A stretch of DNA of 64,000 nt, taken from Rhodoferax sp. GW822-FHT02A01. GTDB taxonomy: Bacteria; Pseudomonadota; Gammaproteobacteria; Burkholderiales; Burkholderiaceae_C. How positions within the stretch are numbered: the stretch's first letter is position 1; each line of letters opens with the position of its first letter. Location: positions 3,968,001 through 4,032,000 of the forward strand of contig NZ_CP152376.1 of the NCBI RefSeq assembly GCF_038784515.1, given 5' to 3'. This document shows, piece by piece, positions 54,776 through 64,000 of this stretch. The notes under the pieces are model-generated. The model ran no database searches, had not been told where the DNA came from, and worked only from the letters and a program-made list of their open reading frames with translations. The translations under genes and the position numbers were made by a program.

Positions 54776-55780
54776 TTGAAAACCGCCTATTCCCCTCATC
54801 GTCTCAGCGTTGCACCCATGCTCGACTGGACGGACAAGCATTGCCGCTACTTTCACCGGCTCATGACCCGCCACGCCCGCCTGTACACCGAGATGGTGAC
54901 CACCGGCGCCTTGCTGCATGGCGATGTGCCGCGCCATCTGGACTACAACGCGGAAGAGCATTCTGTCGCCTTGCAACTGGGGGGCAGCGATGCCGCAGAT
55001 TTGGCAGCTTGCGCCAAATTGGGCGAGCAGTGGGGCTATGACGAAATCAATCTGAATTGCGGCTGCCCATCGGAGCGGGTGCAGCGCGGTGCCTTTGGTG
55101 CCTGTCTGATGAACGAAGCATCCCTGGTGGCCGACTGCGTCAAGGCCATGCAAGACGTGGTGGACGTGCCGGTGACCGTCAAGCACCGCATCGGCATCGA
55201 TCGCACGGAGAGCTATGACTTTGTGCGGGACTTTGTGGGTACGCTTTCGGATGCCGGTTGCAAGGTGTTCATCGTGCACGCGCGCAACGCCTGGCTCAAG
55301 GGCCTGTCCCCGAAGGAAAACCGGGAGGTTCCGCCTTTGCGTTACGACGTGGTGTACCAACTCAAGAAAGACTTCCCGGCGCTCACCATTTCCATCAATG
55401 GCGGTATTCAAATCACCACACAGGTTGCGGAACAACTCGCACATGTGGACGGCGTCATGCTGGGCCGTGAGGCCTATCACAACCCCTGGTGGCTCGCGAG
55501 TTGGGATCACGCCTTTTTTGGTGATCCTCAATCCGGCTTGACGCGGGGAGAGGTCGAAGAACACATGGTGGCCTACATGGAGCGCGAAGCCGCGCAACAT
55601 GGCACCTCCTGGTACACCATCGCCCGCCACATGCTGGGCCTGCGCCACGGCTTACCCGGTGCTCGCAAATGGCGGCAGGCCTGGAGTGACCATCGCCACA
55701 AGGGTCTGTCTGCGCGGGAAGTTCTGAAAATTGCCCGGCAGGGCGTGCGCGCTGACCTGACGGAAGATGCTGCCGCTTAG
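54776..55780 (+). CDS. dusA: tRNA-dihydrouridine synthase A
   Basis: FMN enzyme reducing U20/U20a in tRNA. The 334-residue protein has the start RLSVAPMLDWTDKHCRYFHR, the catalytic Cys loop LNCGCPSERVQRGAFGACLM, VKHRIGID and the FMN-phosphate region SINGGIQ. No ATG is available before the conserved start, so TTG at 54776 is chosen; in-frame stops lie upstream. Confidence 0.93.
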   Translation: MKTAYSPHRLSVAPMLDWTDKHCRYFHRLMTRHARLYTEMVTTGALLHGDVPRHLDYNAEEHSVALQLGGSDAADLAACAKLGEQWGYDEINLNCGCPSERVQRGAFGACLMNEASLVADCVKAMQDVVDVPVTVKHRIGIDRTESYDFVRDFVGTLSDAGCKVFIVHARNAWLKGLSPKENREVPPLRYDVVYQLKKDFPALTISINGGIQITTQVAEQLAHVDGVMLGREAYHNPWWLASWDHAFFGDPQSGLTRGEVEEHMVAYMEREAAQHGTSWYTIARHMLGLRHGLPGARKWRQAWSDHRHKGLSAREVLKIARQGVRADLTEDAAA

Positions 55781-55825
55781 CTGCATAAGCGACAGCATCT
55801 GAATTTGTCGGTGCCCCGCGAGTAG

Positions 55826-56035
55826 CATGGCGCGAAGATCGCAGCCCAGGTGGAAGGCCTGGGCGTGGGTTGGCTGCCGTTGGAAAAAGTGCGCCAACTT
55901 TTAAAGAAGGGCACGCCGGTGGCGCTGCCTACAGAAGACCCGCGCGAACCGAATCTGCTGTTTGTCGGCTGGCATTCGCATCGTGCCGGGCCCAGCCTTG
56001 AAAAAAACATTGTGGCGCCAACAGTCCTATCCTGA
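55826..56035 (+). pseudogene. LysR-type regulator C-terminal remnant
   Basis: About 70 residues read HGAKIAAQVEGLGVGWLPLE, then VRQLLKKGTPVALPTED and PREPNLLFVGWHSHRAGPSL. This is the end of a LysR substrate-binding domain. An in-frame TAG at 55823 precedes it, and no HTH or earlier part remains, so it is a relic. Confidence 0.6.
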
Positions 56036-56048
56036 TGCTGAACCGGAT

Positions 56049-57050
56049 TTACCTGAGCTTGATGACAACCTTGCCCTTTGCGCGGCCTGCCTCGACGTAG
56101 GCCACGGCGGCATTGGTTTCTGCGAAAGGGAACAACCGATCCACAACCGGGCGTATGGCCCCAGCCTCGATGATTCGGGTGATCTCACGTAGTTGGCTTC
56201 CGTTTGCCTTCATGAAGAGGAACGCGTAGTCGATACCGAGGCTCTTCGCTTTGCGCCGGACGCCCGAACTCAGCATCCGCAAGACCAATCGGACGAACCC
56301 GGGGGCTTTGATTTCCTGGCCGAATGCGGGATCAGGCGGCCCGGATATGGAGATGAGTTTTCCACCGGGCTTGAGCACACGCAGAGACTTCAGCAGCGTC
56401 TTGTTGTCCTGACTGTTCAGCACCACGTCGTAGTCACGCAGGGCATCCTCAAAGTCTTGAGTCTTGTAGTCGACCGCGACGTCTGCGCCCAGACCCTTGA
56501 CGAGGGCGACATTGCCCGTGCTCGTCGTGGTCGCAACCGTGGCGCCCAGATGCTTGGCCAACTGGATGGCAAAAGTCCCCACGCCACCTGAGCCTGCCTG
56601 GATAAAGACCTTCTGCCCCTTCTTTAGCTTGGCTTTTTCCACCAGTGCCTGCCAGGCCGTCAGACCCACCAGGGGGATGGAAGCGGCTTCCTCCATCGTC
56701 AGGCCCTTGGGTTTCAACGCCAGGGACGTCTCTTTGACGGGCACAAATTCCGCAAACGTGCCGATCCGAAAATCATCCGTCCGCGCATACACTTCGTCGC
56801 CCAATTTGAACTGTTGCACGCGCGGACCGACCTGCACAACCACTCCTGCCACGTCGTGGCCAAGGACCAGCGGCAGGCGATAGGGCAGGATGAGCTTGAA
56901 CTCACCGCTCTTGATCTTGCTGTCCAACAGATTCACACCAGCGGCATGTACCTCAACCAGGACCTCGTCATCGCGCAGCTCCGGTATTGGCAAATCCGCC
57001 AGGCGCAACGCCCCCTTTTTTCCATAGCGATCAACGGTGAATGCTTTCAT
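56049..57050 (-). CDS. NADP-dependent quinone oxidoreductase-like MDR enzyme
   Basis: A 333-residue zinc-independent medium-chain dehydrogenase: ADH_N with VHAAGVNLLDSKIKSGE and LGHDVAGVV, then the nucleotide-binding AGSGGVGTFAIQLAKHLGA. It probably reduces quinones or enones with NADPH. The start overlaps the SDR stop (ATGA), forming an SDR-MDR pair under the TetR gene. Confidence 0.92.
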   Translation of the reverse strand: MKAFTVDRYGKKGALRLADLPIPELRDDEVLVEVHAAGVNLLDSKIKSGEFKLILPYRLPLVLGHDVAGVVVQVGPRVQQFKLGDEVYARTDDFRIGTFAEFVPVKETSLALKPKGLTMEEAASIPLVGLTAWQALVEKAKLKKGQKVFIQAGSGGVGTFAIQLAKHLGATVATTTSTGNVALVKGLGADVAVDYKTQDFEDALRDYDVVLNSQDNKTLLKSLRVLKPGGKLISISGPPDPAFGQEIKAPGFVRLVLRMLSSGVRRKAKSLGIDYAFLFMKANGSQLREITRIIEAGAIRPVVDRLFPFAETNAAVAYVEAGRAKGKVVIKLR

Positions 57051-57907
57051 GGTGTTTGCCCCGCATGTGCGACGTCGAGCCGCAAATCTTTCCGAATTCC
57101 GGCATCCACCATGCCCGCAGGTGCAAATCTGCGCAGCAGCCGCAAGCGGCTTGCGAGCCCGCCTGCGGTGTAGCGGAGCTTCGGGTGAGCGGCATTGGCT
57201 GCCTTCAGAACTACCTCGGCCACGACACCCGGAAGATCCGCCGTGGCCATTACTTCCTTCACGCGCTCGCCCACGGCGGCGCGAACTTCGCCGTATGCGT
57301 CGAGCTTGGCATCGGGTTCCAGGAAGTTCGCATCGAAGGGCGTCTTGGTGTACGCAGGCTCGATCACCGAGACCCGGATGCCCCGCGTGCGCAGCTCATG
57401 GTCCAGCGACTCGGAATAGCCTTCGATCGCATGCTTTGTTGCGGCATACAGTGCGCCGTAAGGCATTGGCAGAAAACCCAGGACCGAGCCGATGTTGATG
57501 ATGCGTCCCGCGCCCTGCGCGCGCATATGCGGCAGCACAGCGCGCGTCATCCGCACGATCCCGAAAAAATTCGTGTCAAAAATTGACTTGGTTTGCGCAA
57601 TAGAGCTTTCCTCTGCGCCCGCAGGCGCAACTCCGAAGCCCGCGTTGTTGACGAGCAAATCGATGCGTCCCTCTCGCTGTATCAGCGTCTGCACGGCGGC
57701 TTCGACGGACTCATCGCTGGTCACGTCGAGCGACAGCATCTCGAACGTCTTCCCGGCAACTTTGCCGCCGCGGCGGCTCGTGCCATAGACCTTATAGCCA
57801 GCCTTCGCCAGCAGCTCTGCAGTGGCCTGTCCGATGCCCGATGAGGCACCCGTTACGAGGGCAATCTTGCCCCCATTCCTTTGCTCGTTGCTGTTTGTGT
57901 TCATCAT
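57047..57907 (-). CDS. Short-chain dehydrogenase/reductase
   Basis: A 286-residue SDR with the cofactor site VTGASSGIGQATAE, NNAGFG, catalytic Ser in NIGSVLGF and YAATKHAIEG. The substrate is unknown. AAGGAG lies six bases before the ATG (57907). It is the first gene of the pair with the MDR enzyme, located between the TetR gene and that enzyme. Confidence 0.92.
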   Translation of the reverse strand: MMNTNSNEQRNGGKIALVTGASSGIGQATAELLAKAGYKVYGTSRRGGKVAGKTFEMLSLDVTSDESVEAAVQTLIQREGRIDLLVNNAGFGVAPAGAEESSIAQTKSIFDTNFFGIVRMTRAVLPHMRAQGAGRIINIGSVLGFLPMPYGALYAATKHAIEGYSESLDHELRTRGIRVSVIEPAYTKTPFDANFLEPDAKLDAYGEVRAAVGERVKEVMATADLPGVVAEVVLKAANAAHPKLRYTAGGLASRLRLLRRFAPAGMVDAGIRKDLRLDVAHAGQTP

Positions 57908-58011
57908 GTTTCTCCTTCAGTGGTGGGTGGAATCAGTAGTTTCGTATGACAGTCGTAATATTAAAATTCGAACGAATAGGCAGGATGTACGTGCGACATT
58001 CAAAAGTGGGT

Positions 58012-58605
58012 TTAGTGAGCGATGTGGGTCAGGTGCTTGCGTGAGGCGTCAAGCAGGCTTTCAGCCAGATCCGGCTCATCGACTGCGCGCGCCAACAGCA
58101 GGGCGCCGACCATGGTGGAGATCGTGACAAGGGCCCGTTCGTGGGCGCCAGGCTGCCCCCAGTCTGGCGACTGGCGGGCGAGCAGGTCAACCATTTCCTT
58201 GATATGCCGCGTTGCGACCCTGCGCACTTCGGGCACCTGACGCGCCGTTTCAGAACCCACGGCCGCCAGCGGACAGCCTATCTCTGCATTGTCCAGGTGC
58301 GCTTTGGAGAGGTAGACGTTCAGAATGGTTTCCAGCGCCTTTTTGGGCGGCACATTCGCCACTGCATCCGCAGAGGCGGCCGCAGACTCTGCACACGCCC
58401 GCCCTGCAGCCTCGGCCAGCATGGCTTCGCGGGACGCAAAGTGGGCATAAAAGGCGCCATGCGTCAGGCCCGCTTCTTTCATGATGTCGGCAACACCCGT
58501 ACCGTCATAGCCGCTTCGGCGTATCGCCCGCGCGGCCACCGACACGATGCGCTCGTGGGAGGCTTCCTTGGCTGCTGCTCTGGTGTTGGGATTTCTATTT
58601 CGCAT
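58012..58605 (-). CDS. TetR/AcrR-family transcriptional repressor
   Basis: A 197-residue protein with the TetR HTH (RIVSVAARAIRRSGYDGTGV, then ADIMKEAGLTHGAFYAHFAS) and a helical ligand domain (KALETILNVYL, IGCPLAAVG) of the type that responds to electrophilic or aromatic compounds. An alternative ATG at 58617 lies within the palindrome. It precedes the SDR and MDR genes on the same strand and is likely their repressor. Confidence 0.9.
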   Translation of the reverse strand: MRNRNPNTRAAAKEASHERIVSVAARAIRRSGYDGTGVADIMKEAGLTHGAFYAHFASREAMLAEAAGRACAESAAASADAVANVPPKKALETILNVYLSKAHLDNAEIGCPLAAVGSETARQVPEVRRVATRHIKEMVDLLARQSPDWGQPGAHERALVTISTMVGALLLARAVDEPDLAESLLDASRKHLTHIAH

Positions 58606-58617
58606 GATCTGTATCAT
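58604..58617. promoter_or_regulatory. Palindromic operator candidate at the TetR gene start
   Basis: ATGAT-CTGT-ATCAT is a perfect inverted repeat spanning the TetR gene start. This suits autorepression. A partly similar sequence (GTATGACAGTCGTAAT) lies upstream of the SDR gene near 57945. Confidence 0.45.
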
Positions 58618-58687
58618 ACAAGAAATTGAGTTCGTGCAACCGAGTGAGTTGGGGAATGCTCTTACACCCGCGAAATGCCTTTGCAGA

Positions 58688-58850
58688 TCAAAGCGCGTTA
58701 ACCGAAGGCAGCAGGCCCGCTAGGTGTTTGCGCCCCAGCAAATGCCCAACCCGGCGGGGAATGATGATGGCCCATTTTTCAGCATAGGCCGTGAACTGGT
58801 CTTTCTTGAGCGGGTCGATTTCGTAGCGAATTGAAACAGGTGATGGTCAT
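58688..58850 (-). pseudogene. NIPSNAP-family gene remnant with a frameshift
   Basis: The start MTITCF at 58850 has AGAGGAG before it. One extra base near codon 7 shifts the frame, after which the sequence reads [20 protein letters not shown], then [13 protein letters not shown], the start of a NIPSNAP protein. The frame then stops at 58688 after about 54 codons instead of about 100, with an unrelated tail. So it is both frameshifted and truncated. Confidence 0.55.
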
Positions 58851-59235
58851 GACGGCTCCTCTGGCTGGTGATCGGAGGGGTCTCAAGGATGAATGCGAGG
58901 AATGCTTTGGTGGGTGACGAAATGATGGATGAGGCTGTTGGCGGAACTGCGCTGGTGAAGTGCAGTGAACGGCGGGTGGTGCCGACAAAGAAACAAAAGA
59001 GCGAGGCAGAGGATACTGCCGATCATGCCGGTACGCCCTAACAAGGCAGTCTTCTCGTTCGAGCCCAGTTTTGGAGAGCGGTGTGGGTCGAATTTCTGTC
59101 TAAAGCGTTAATCACACCTGCGGTCAAAGATCGCAAGTACCGAGACTCCAAATTGTCAATCAGTACCGCCGCTGATGAGCAGTTCTACCGGAATACACAA
59201 CTTTGCAAGAGGGGGAGAAATTGGCGCTTACCGAA
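58851..59235. other. Gap of about 385 bp without a recognised gene
   Basis: Only short frames are present (for example one from 59081 on the plus strand that I do not recognise). It separates the NIPSNAP remnant from the GntR regulator and holds no hairpin or tRNA that I can see. Confidence 0.5.
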
Positions 59236-59907
59236 TTACTCCGCCGCCTCCAACCCATTGGCAAAATGCTCCCGCATCCGCTGCTGCGTGAGGGTTGCGT
59301 CCCGCGCCAGCAGCGCGGCCACGATGGCTTGGTGTTCGGCCAGTGACTCGGCGATGCGGCCGGTCTTGAGCAGGGAGTTGTGGCGGTTGAGCTTCATGAC
59401 CTTGCGCAGGTCGGCCACCATCTGGTCGCGCCAGCGGTTGTTGGCGATGGCCAGCAGGCGCATGTGAAACTGTTCGTTCAGTGCGAAGAACTGGTCGGTG
59501 TTGGCCTTGCCGGGTTTGGCGGCAGCTTCCAGCGCCTTGTGCAGCTTTTGCAGTTCGGCCAGCTCGGCGTCGGTGGCTTTGGTGGCAACCACGCCCGCCG
59601 CGTCGCTCTCCAGCAGGCTGAGCAGGTGGTAGACGTCGGCGAGGTCGTTCTTGGAAACTTCGGTCACATAGGCGCCGCGGCGCACCTTCATGGTCACCAG
59701 GCCTTCTGCGGCCAATACTTTCAGCGCCTCGCGCAGCGGGGTACGGCTGATGCCGTATTCGTCGGCGATTTTTAGTTCATCAATCCAGTTGCCAGGCTCC
59801 AGCTCGCGTTTGAAAATGCGCTGGCGAAGCAGCTCGGCCACTTCTTCATACAGCGGGCGGGGCGCGAGCGATTTGTTGGCGAGGGAGGCAGAGGAGGCGG
59901 CTGGCAT
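59236..59907 (-). CDS. GntR-family (FadR/FCD type) regulator of the propionate module
   Basis: A protein of about 223 residues with a winged HTH (LYEEVAELLRQRIFKRELEPG, DEYGISRTPLREALKVLAAEGLV) and an FCD ligand-binding domain (LADVYHLLSLLESDAAGVV, NEQFHMRLLAIANN). It lies divergently beside mcm with about 130 bp between starts, the standard position for its regulator. The ATG at 59907 was chosen; 59934 is an alternative. The AT-rich TATAATTATGAATAAT between the two genes may hold promoters and the operator. Confidence 0.88.
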   Translation of the reverse strand: MPAASSASLANKSLAPRPLYEEVAELLRQRIFKRELEPGNWIDELKIADEYGISRTPLREALKVLAAEGLVTMKVRRGAYVTEVSKNDLADVYHLLSLLESDAAGVVATKATDAELAELQKLHKALEAAAKPGKANTDQFFALNEQFHMRLLAIANNRWRDQMVADLRKVMKLNRHNSLLKTGRIAESLAEHQAIVAALLARDATLTQQRMREHFANGLEAAE

Positions 59908-60034
59908 GGGCGTGGATTGTAAGCCAAAACACATATTTTGAATTTATAATTATGAATAATGTAAACTCCCAGCAGCCCTCCGGGCCACCCAGGATTTGTC
60001 CTGGCGGCCTGACCCATTGACCACGATGACCGCC

Positions 60035-62212
<2,178 letters not shown>

Positions 62213-62229
62213 GCGGCGAACCCGAGGCA

Positions 62230-63291
62230 ATGTGGATGGCTGCTGATTCTGTGACCGCTCCTGACGCGCGTGCAGCGTTGCGGGCCGGCGAAGTGGTGCA
62301 GGCAACGGGTGCGCTGCAGCGCCGCGCCATTGCCAAGGCCATCACCTTGCTGGAATCCACCCGTGCGGACCATCGTGCGCAGGCGGATGCCTTGCTGACC
62401 GAGTTGCTACCCCACAGCGGCAGGTCGCTGCGTCTGGGCATCAGTGGCGTGCCCGGTGTGGGCAAGAGCACCTTCATCGAAGCGCTGGGCTTGTACCTGA
62501 TAGACAAAGGCCATCGTGTGGCGGTGCTGGCGGTGGACCCGAGCAGCTCGTTGTCCGGCGGCTCCATCCTGGGGGACAAGACGCGCATGGAGAAGCTTTC
62601 CATGCACGAGCGCGCCTACATCCGGCCCAGCCCATCCAGCGGCACACTGGGTGGCGTGGCCGAGAAGACCCGTGAAGCCATGCTGGTGTGTGAGGCCGCG
62701 GGCTTTGACATCGTGATTGTGGAAACCGTGGGCGTGGGCCAGAGCGAGACTGCGGTGCAAGGCATGACCGACATGTTTGTGCTGATGCAGTTGCCCAATG
62801 CGGGTGACGATCTGCAGGCCATCAAGAAGGGCGTGATGGAGCTGGCCGACCTAGTGGTGATCAACAAGGCCGACATTGACGCTGACGCTGCCATGCGGGC
62901 GCAAGCGCAAATCACATCCAGCCTGCGTTTGCTGGGCCTCAACGGCAATCCGCACGACCCGCACAGTGACAAGTATTGGCACCCGCAGGTGATCCGCCTC
63001 AGCGCGCTGCAGGGGCAGGGGCTGGACGCCTTTTGGGAAGCGGTCAGCTCTTTCCAGCGCCTCCAAACCGCCAATGGCCAATTCGCCAGCCGCCGCCAGC
63101 ACCAGGCGCTGGCGTGGATGTGGGAGCGCATCGATGCGGGCCTCAAGCAGTCATTCAAGAACAACCCGGCAGTGCGTGCGCAACTGCCCGCATTTACCGC
63201 TGCAGTGCAGTCCGGTCAGATGGCCGCCAGCACGGCAGCCCGCAATCTACTGGCCGCGCTTGCCACCAGCACGCCGCCAGCAACCCTTTAG
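62230..63291 (+). CDS. meaB: Methylmalonyl-CoA mutase-associated GTPase MeaB
   Basis: G3E-family chaperone (353 residues) that protects and reloads the mutase with cobalamin. Motifs: Walker [40 protein letters not shown] and NKAD. An ATG six bases downstream (62236) is an alternative start with better spacing to AGG. Confidence 0.95.
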   Translation: MWMAADSVTAPDARAALRAGEVVQATGALQRRAIAKAITLLESTRADHRAQADALLTELLPHSGRSLRLGISGVPGVGKSTFIEALGLYLIDKGHRVAVLAVDPSSSLSGGSILGDKTRMEKLSMHERAYIRPSPSSGTLGGVAEKTREAMLVCEAAGFDIVIVETVGVGQSETAVQGMTDMFVLMQLPNAGDDLQAIKKGVMELADLVVINKADIDADAAMRAQAQITSSLRLLGLNGNPHDPHSDKYWHPQVIRLSALQGQGLDAFWEAVSSFQRLQTANGQFASRRQHQALAWMWERIDAGLKQSFKNNPAVRAQLPAFTAAVQSGQMAASTAARNLLAALATSTPPATL

Positions 63292-63315
63292 ACAGAGACC
63301 AGAAAGAAGGAAACC

Positions 63316-64000
63316 ATGCACGATATCCTGGAACAACTCGAAGCCAAGCGCGAGCTCGCGCGCCTGGGCGGTGGCCAAAAGCGCATCGACGCACAGCACA
63401 AGAAGGGAAAGCTCACGGCGCGTGAGCGCATCGAAGTGCTGCTGGACGAAGGCACTTTTGAGGAATGGGACATGTTTGTGGAACACCGCTGTGTGGACTT
63501 CGGCATGGCCGACAACAAGATTCCCGGCGACGGCGTGGTGACCGGCTACGGCATGATCAATGGCCGCCTCGTGTTTGTGTTCAGCCAGGACTTCACCGTG
63601 TTTGGTGGTGCACTGAGCGAATCCCATGCGGAAAAGATTTGCAAGGTGATGGACCAGGCCATGAAGGTCGGCGCACCGGTGATCGGCCTCAACGACTCGG
63701 GTGGCGCACGTATCCAGGAAGGCGTGGCGTCTCTGGGCGGCTACGCCGATGTGTTCCAGCGCAATGTGATGGCCAGCGGCGTCATTCCGCAAATCAGCAT
63801 GATCATGGGTCCGTCCGCAGGTGGCGCGGTGTATTCGCCCGCCATGACTGACTTCATCTTCATGGTCAAGGACAGCTCCTACATGTTCGTGACCGGCCCC
63901 GAAGTGGTGAAGACCGTGACGCACGAAGAGGTGACGGCCGAGGAACTGGGCGGCGCCGTGACCCACACCACCAAGAGCGGTGTGGCCGATCTGGCGTTTG
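63316..64000 (+). CDS. pccB: Propionyl-CoA carboxylase beta chain (3' end outside window)
   Basis: The carboxyltransferase subunit of propionyl-CoA carboxylase, which makes methylmalonyl-CoA for the mutase. The visible 228 residues include [39 protein letters not shown], the oxyanion region [12 protein letters not shown] and [26 protein letters not shown] precedes the ATG, 24 bp after meaB. The gene runs past the window end. Confidence 0.94.
   Translation, partial: MHDILEQLEAKRELARLGGGQKRIDAQHKKGKLTARERIEVLLDEGTFEEWDMFVEHRCVDFGMADNKIPGDGVVTGYGMINGRLVFVFSQDFTVFGGALSESHAEKICKVMDQAMKVGAPVIGLNDSGGARIQEGVASLGGYADVFQRNVMASGVIPQISMIMGPSAGGAVYSPAMTDFIFMVKDSSYMFVTGPEVVKTVTHEEVTAEELGGAVTHTTKSGVADLAF

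Overview
The window looks like a chromosomal segment of a betaproteobacterium of the order Burkholderiales, most probably a Comamonadaceae member of the Rhodoferax/Polaromonas/Curvibacter type. The basis is gene content and order: glnB after glutamine-dependent nadE; an ECF sigma gene followed by DUF3619 and DUF3106 genes; ilvB-ilvH-ilvC-pssA-leuA; a class I fumarase with acs; ccoI-ccoS-ccoNOQP-fnr-hemN; and mcm-meaB-pccB. No rRNA operon, CRISPR array or replication origin was seen. There are two tRNA genes, tRNA-Pro(TGG) and tRNA-Arg(TCT).

Layout. Positions 1-7000 are a decayed, accessory stretch. They hold an RND-pump C-terminal remnant, a secreted beta-propeller protein, a two-TM potassium-channel-like protein with an N-terminal Cys/His zinc-ribbon-like motif, a possible PIN-domain remnant, a small SmpA/BamE-like exported protein, a complete IS21-family element (4033-6578) and a phage-type repressor preceded by three identical-architecture operators. 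Positions 7000-23900 are housekeeping: ppa, a GNAT-fold protein, nadE, glnB, a minus-strand operon (ECF sigma, DUF3619, DUF3106, RDD, dgkA, LOG), branched-chain amino acid synthesis, pssA, leuA, a PBP7-type endopeptidase, an IclR regulator, and the bpt/aat N-end-rule transferases. Positions 23823-28258 form a small island between and just after two tRNA genes: a QueC-like ATP pyrophosphatase of unknown role and an intact IS66-family element with a perfect 8-bp target duplication. Positions 28575-39880 carry a wHTH-TPR regulator, murI, class I fumarase, acs, a small cytochrome c, mltC, lgt, an enoyl-CoA hydratase and a malonyl-CoA synthetase.

Positions 40003-54684 are the most coherent functional block. 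A FIST sensor protein, a giant PAS/hybrid histidine kinase and a REC-HD-GYP phosphodiesterase form one signalling operon. It is followed directly by the cbb3 oxidase assembly and structural genes (ccoI, ccoS, ccoNOQP, a short FixH/CcoH), fnr, and oxygen-independent hemN. FNR/Anr-type boxes (TTGAT-N4-ATCAA or one mismatch) precede ccoI, ccoN, fnr and hemN, so the block reads as a microaerobic respiration regulon with its own regulator. The box before ccoI is placed so that a class II FNR promoter would start transcription on the A of the start codon.

Positions 54776-64000 hold dusA, a LysR remnant, a TetR-SDR-oxidoreductase cassette, a frameshifted NIPSNAP-family remnant, and a propionyl/methylmalonyl-CoA module (GntR regulator, mcm, meaB and the start of pccB, which runs off the end of the window).

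The best candidates for undescribed biology are: the ECF sigma/DUF3619/DUF3106 cassette, whose topology resembles sigma/anti-sigma/periplasmic-sensor systems; the zinc-ribbon potassium channel; the QueC-like orphan between tRNAs; the phage repressor with triple operators; and the FIST-kinase-HD-GYP operon attached to the cbb3 genes. All calls rest on reading the sequence and family knowledge; no searches were run.
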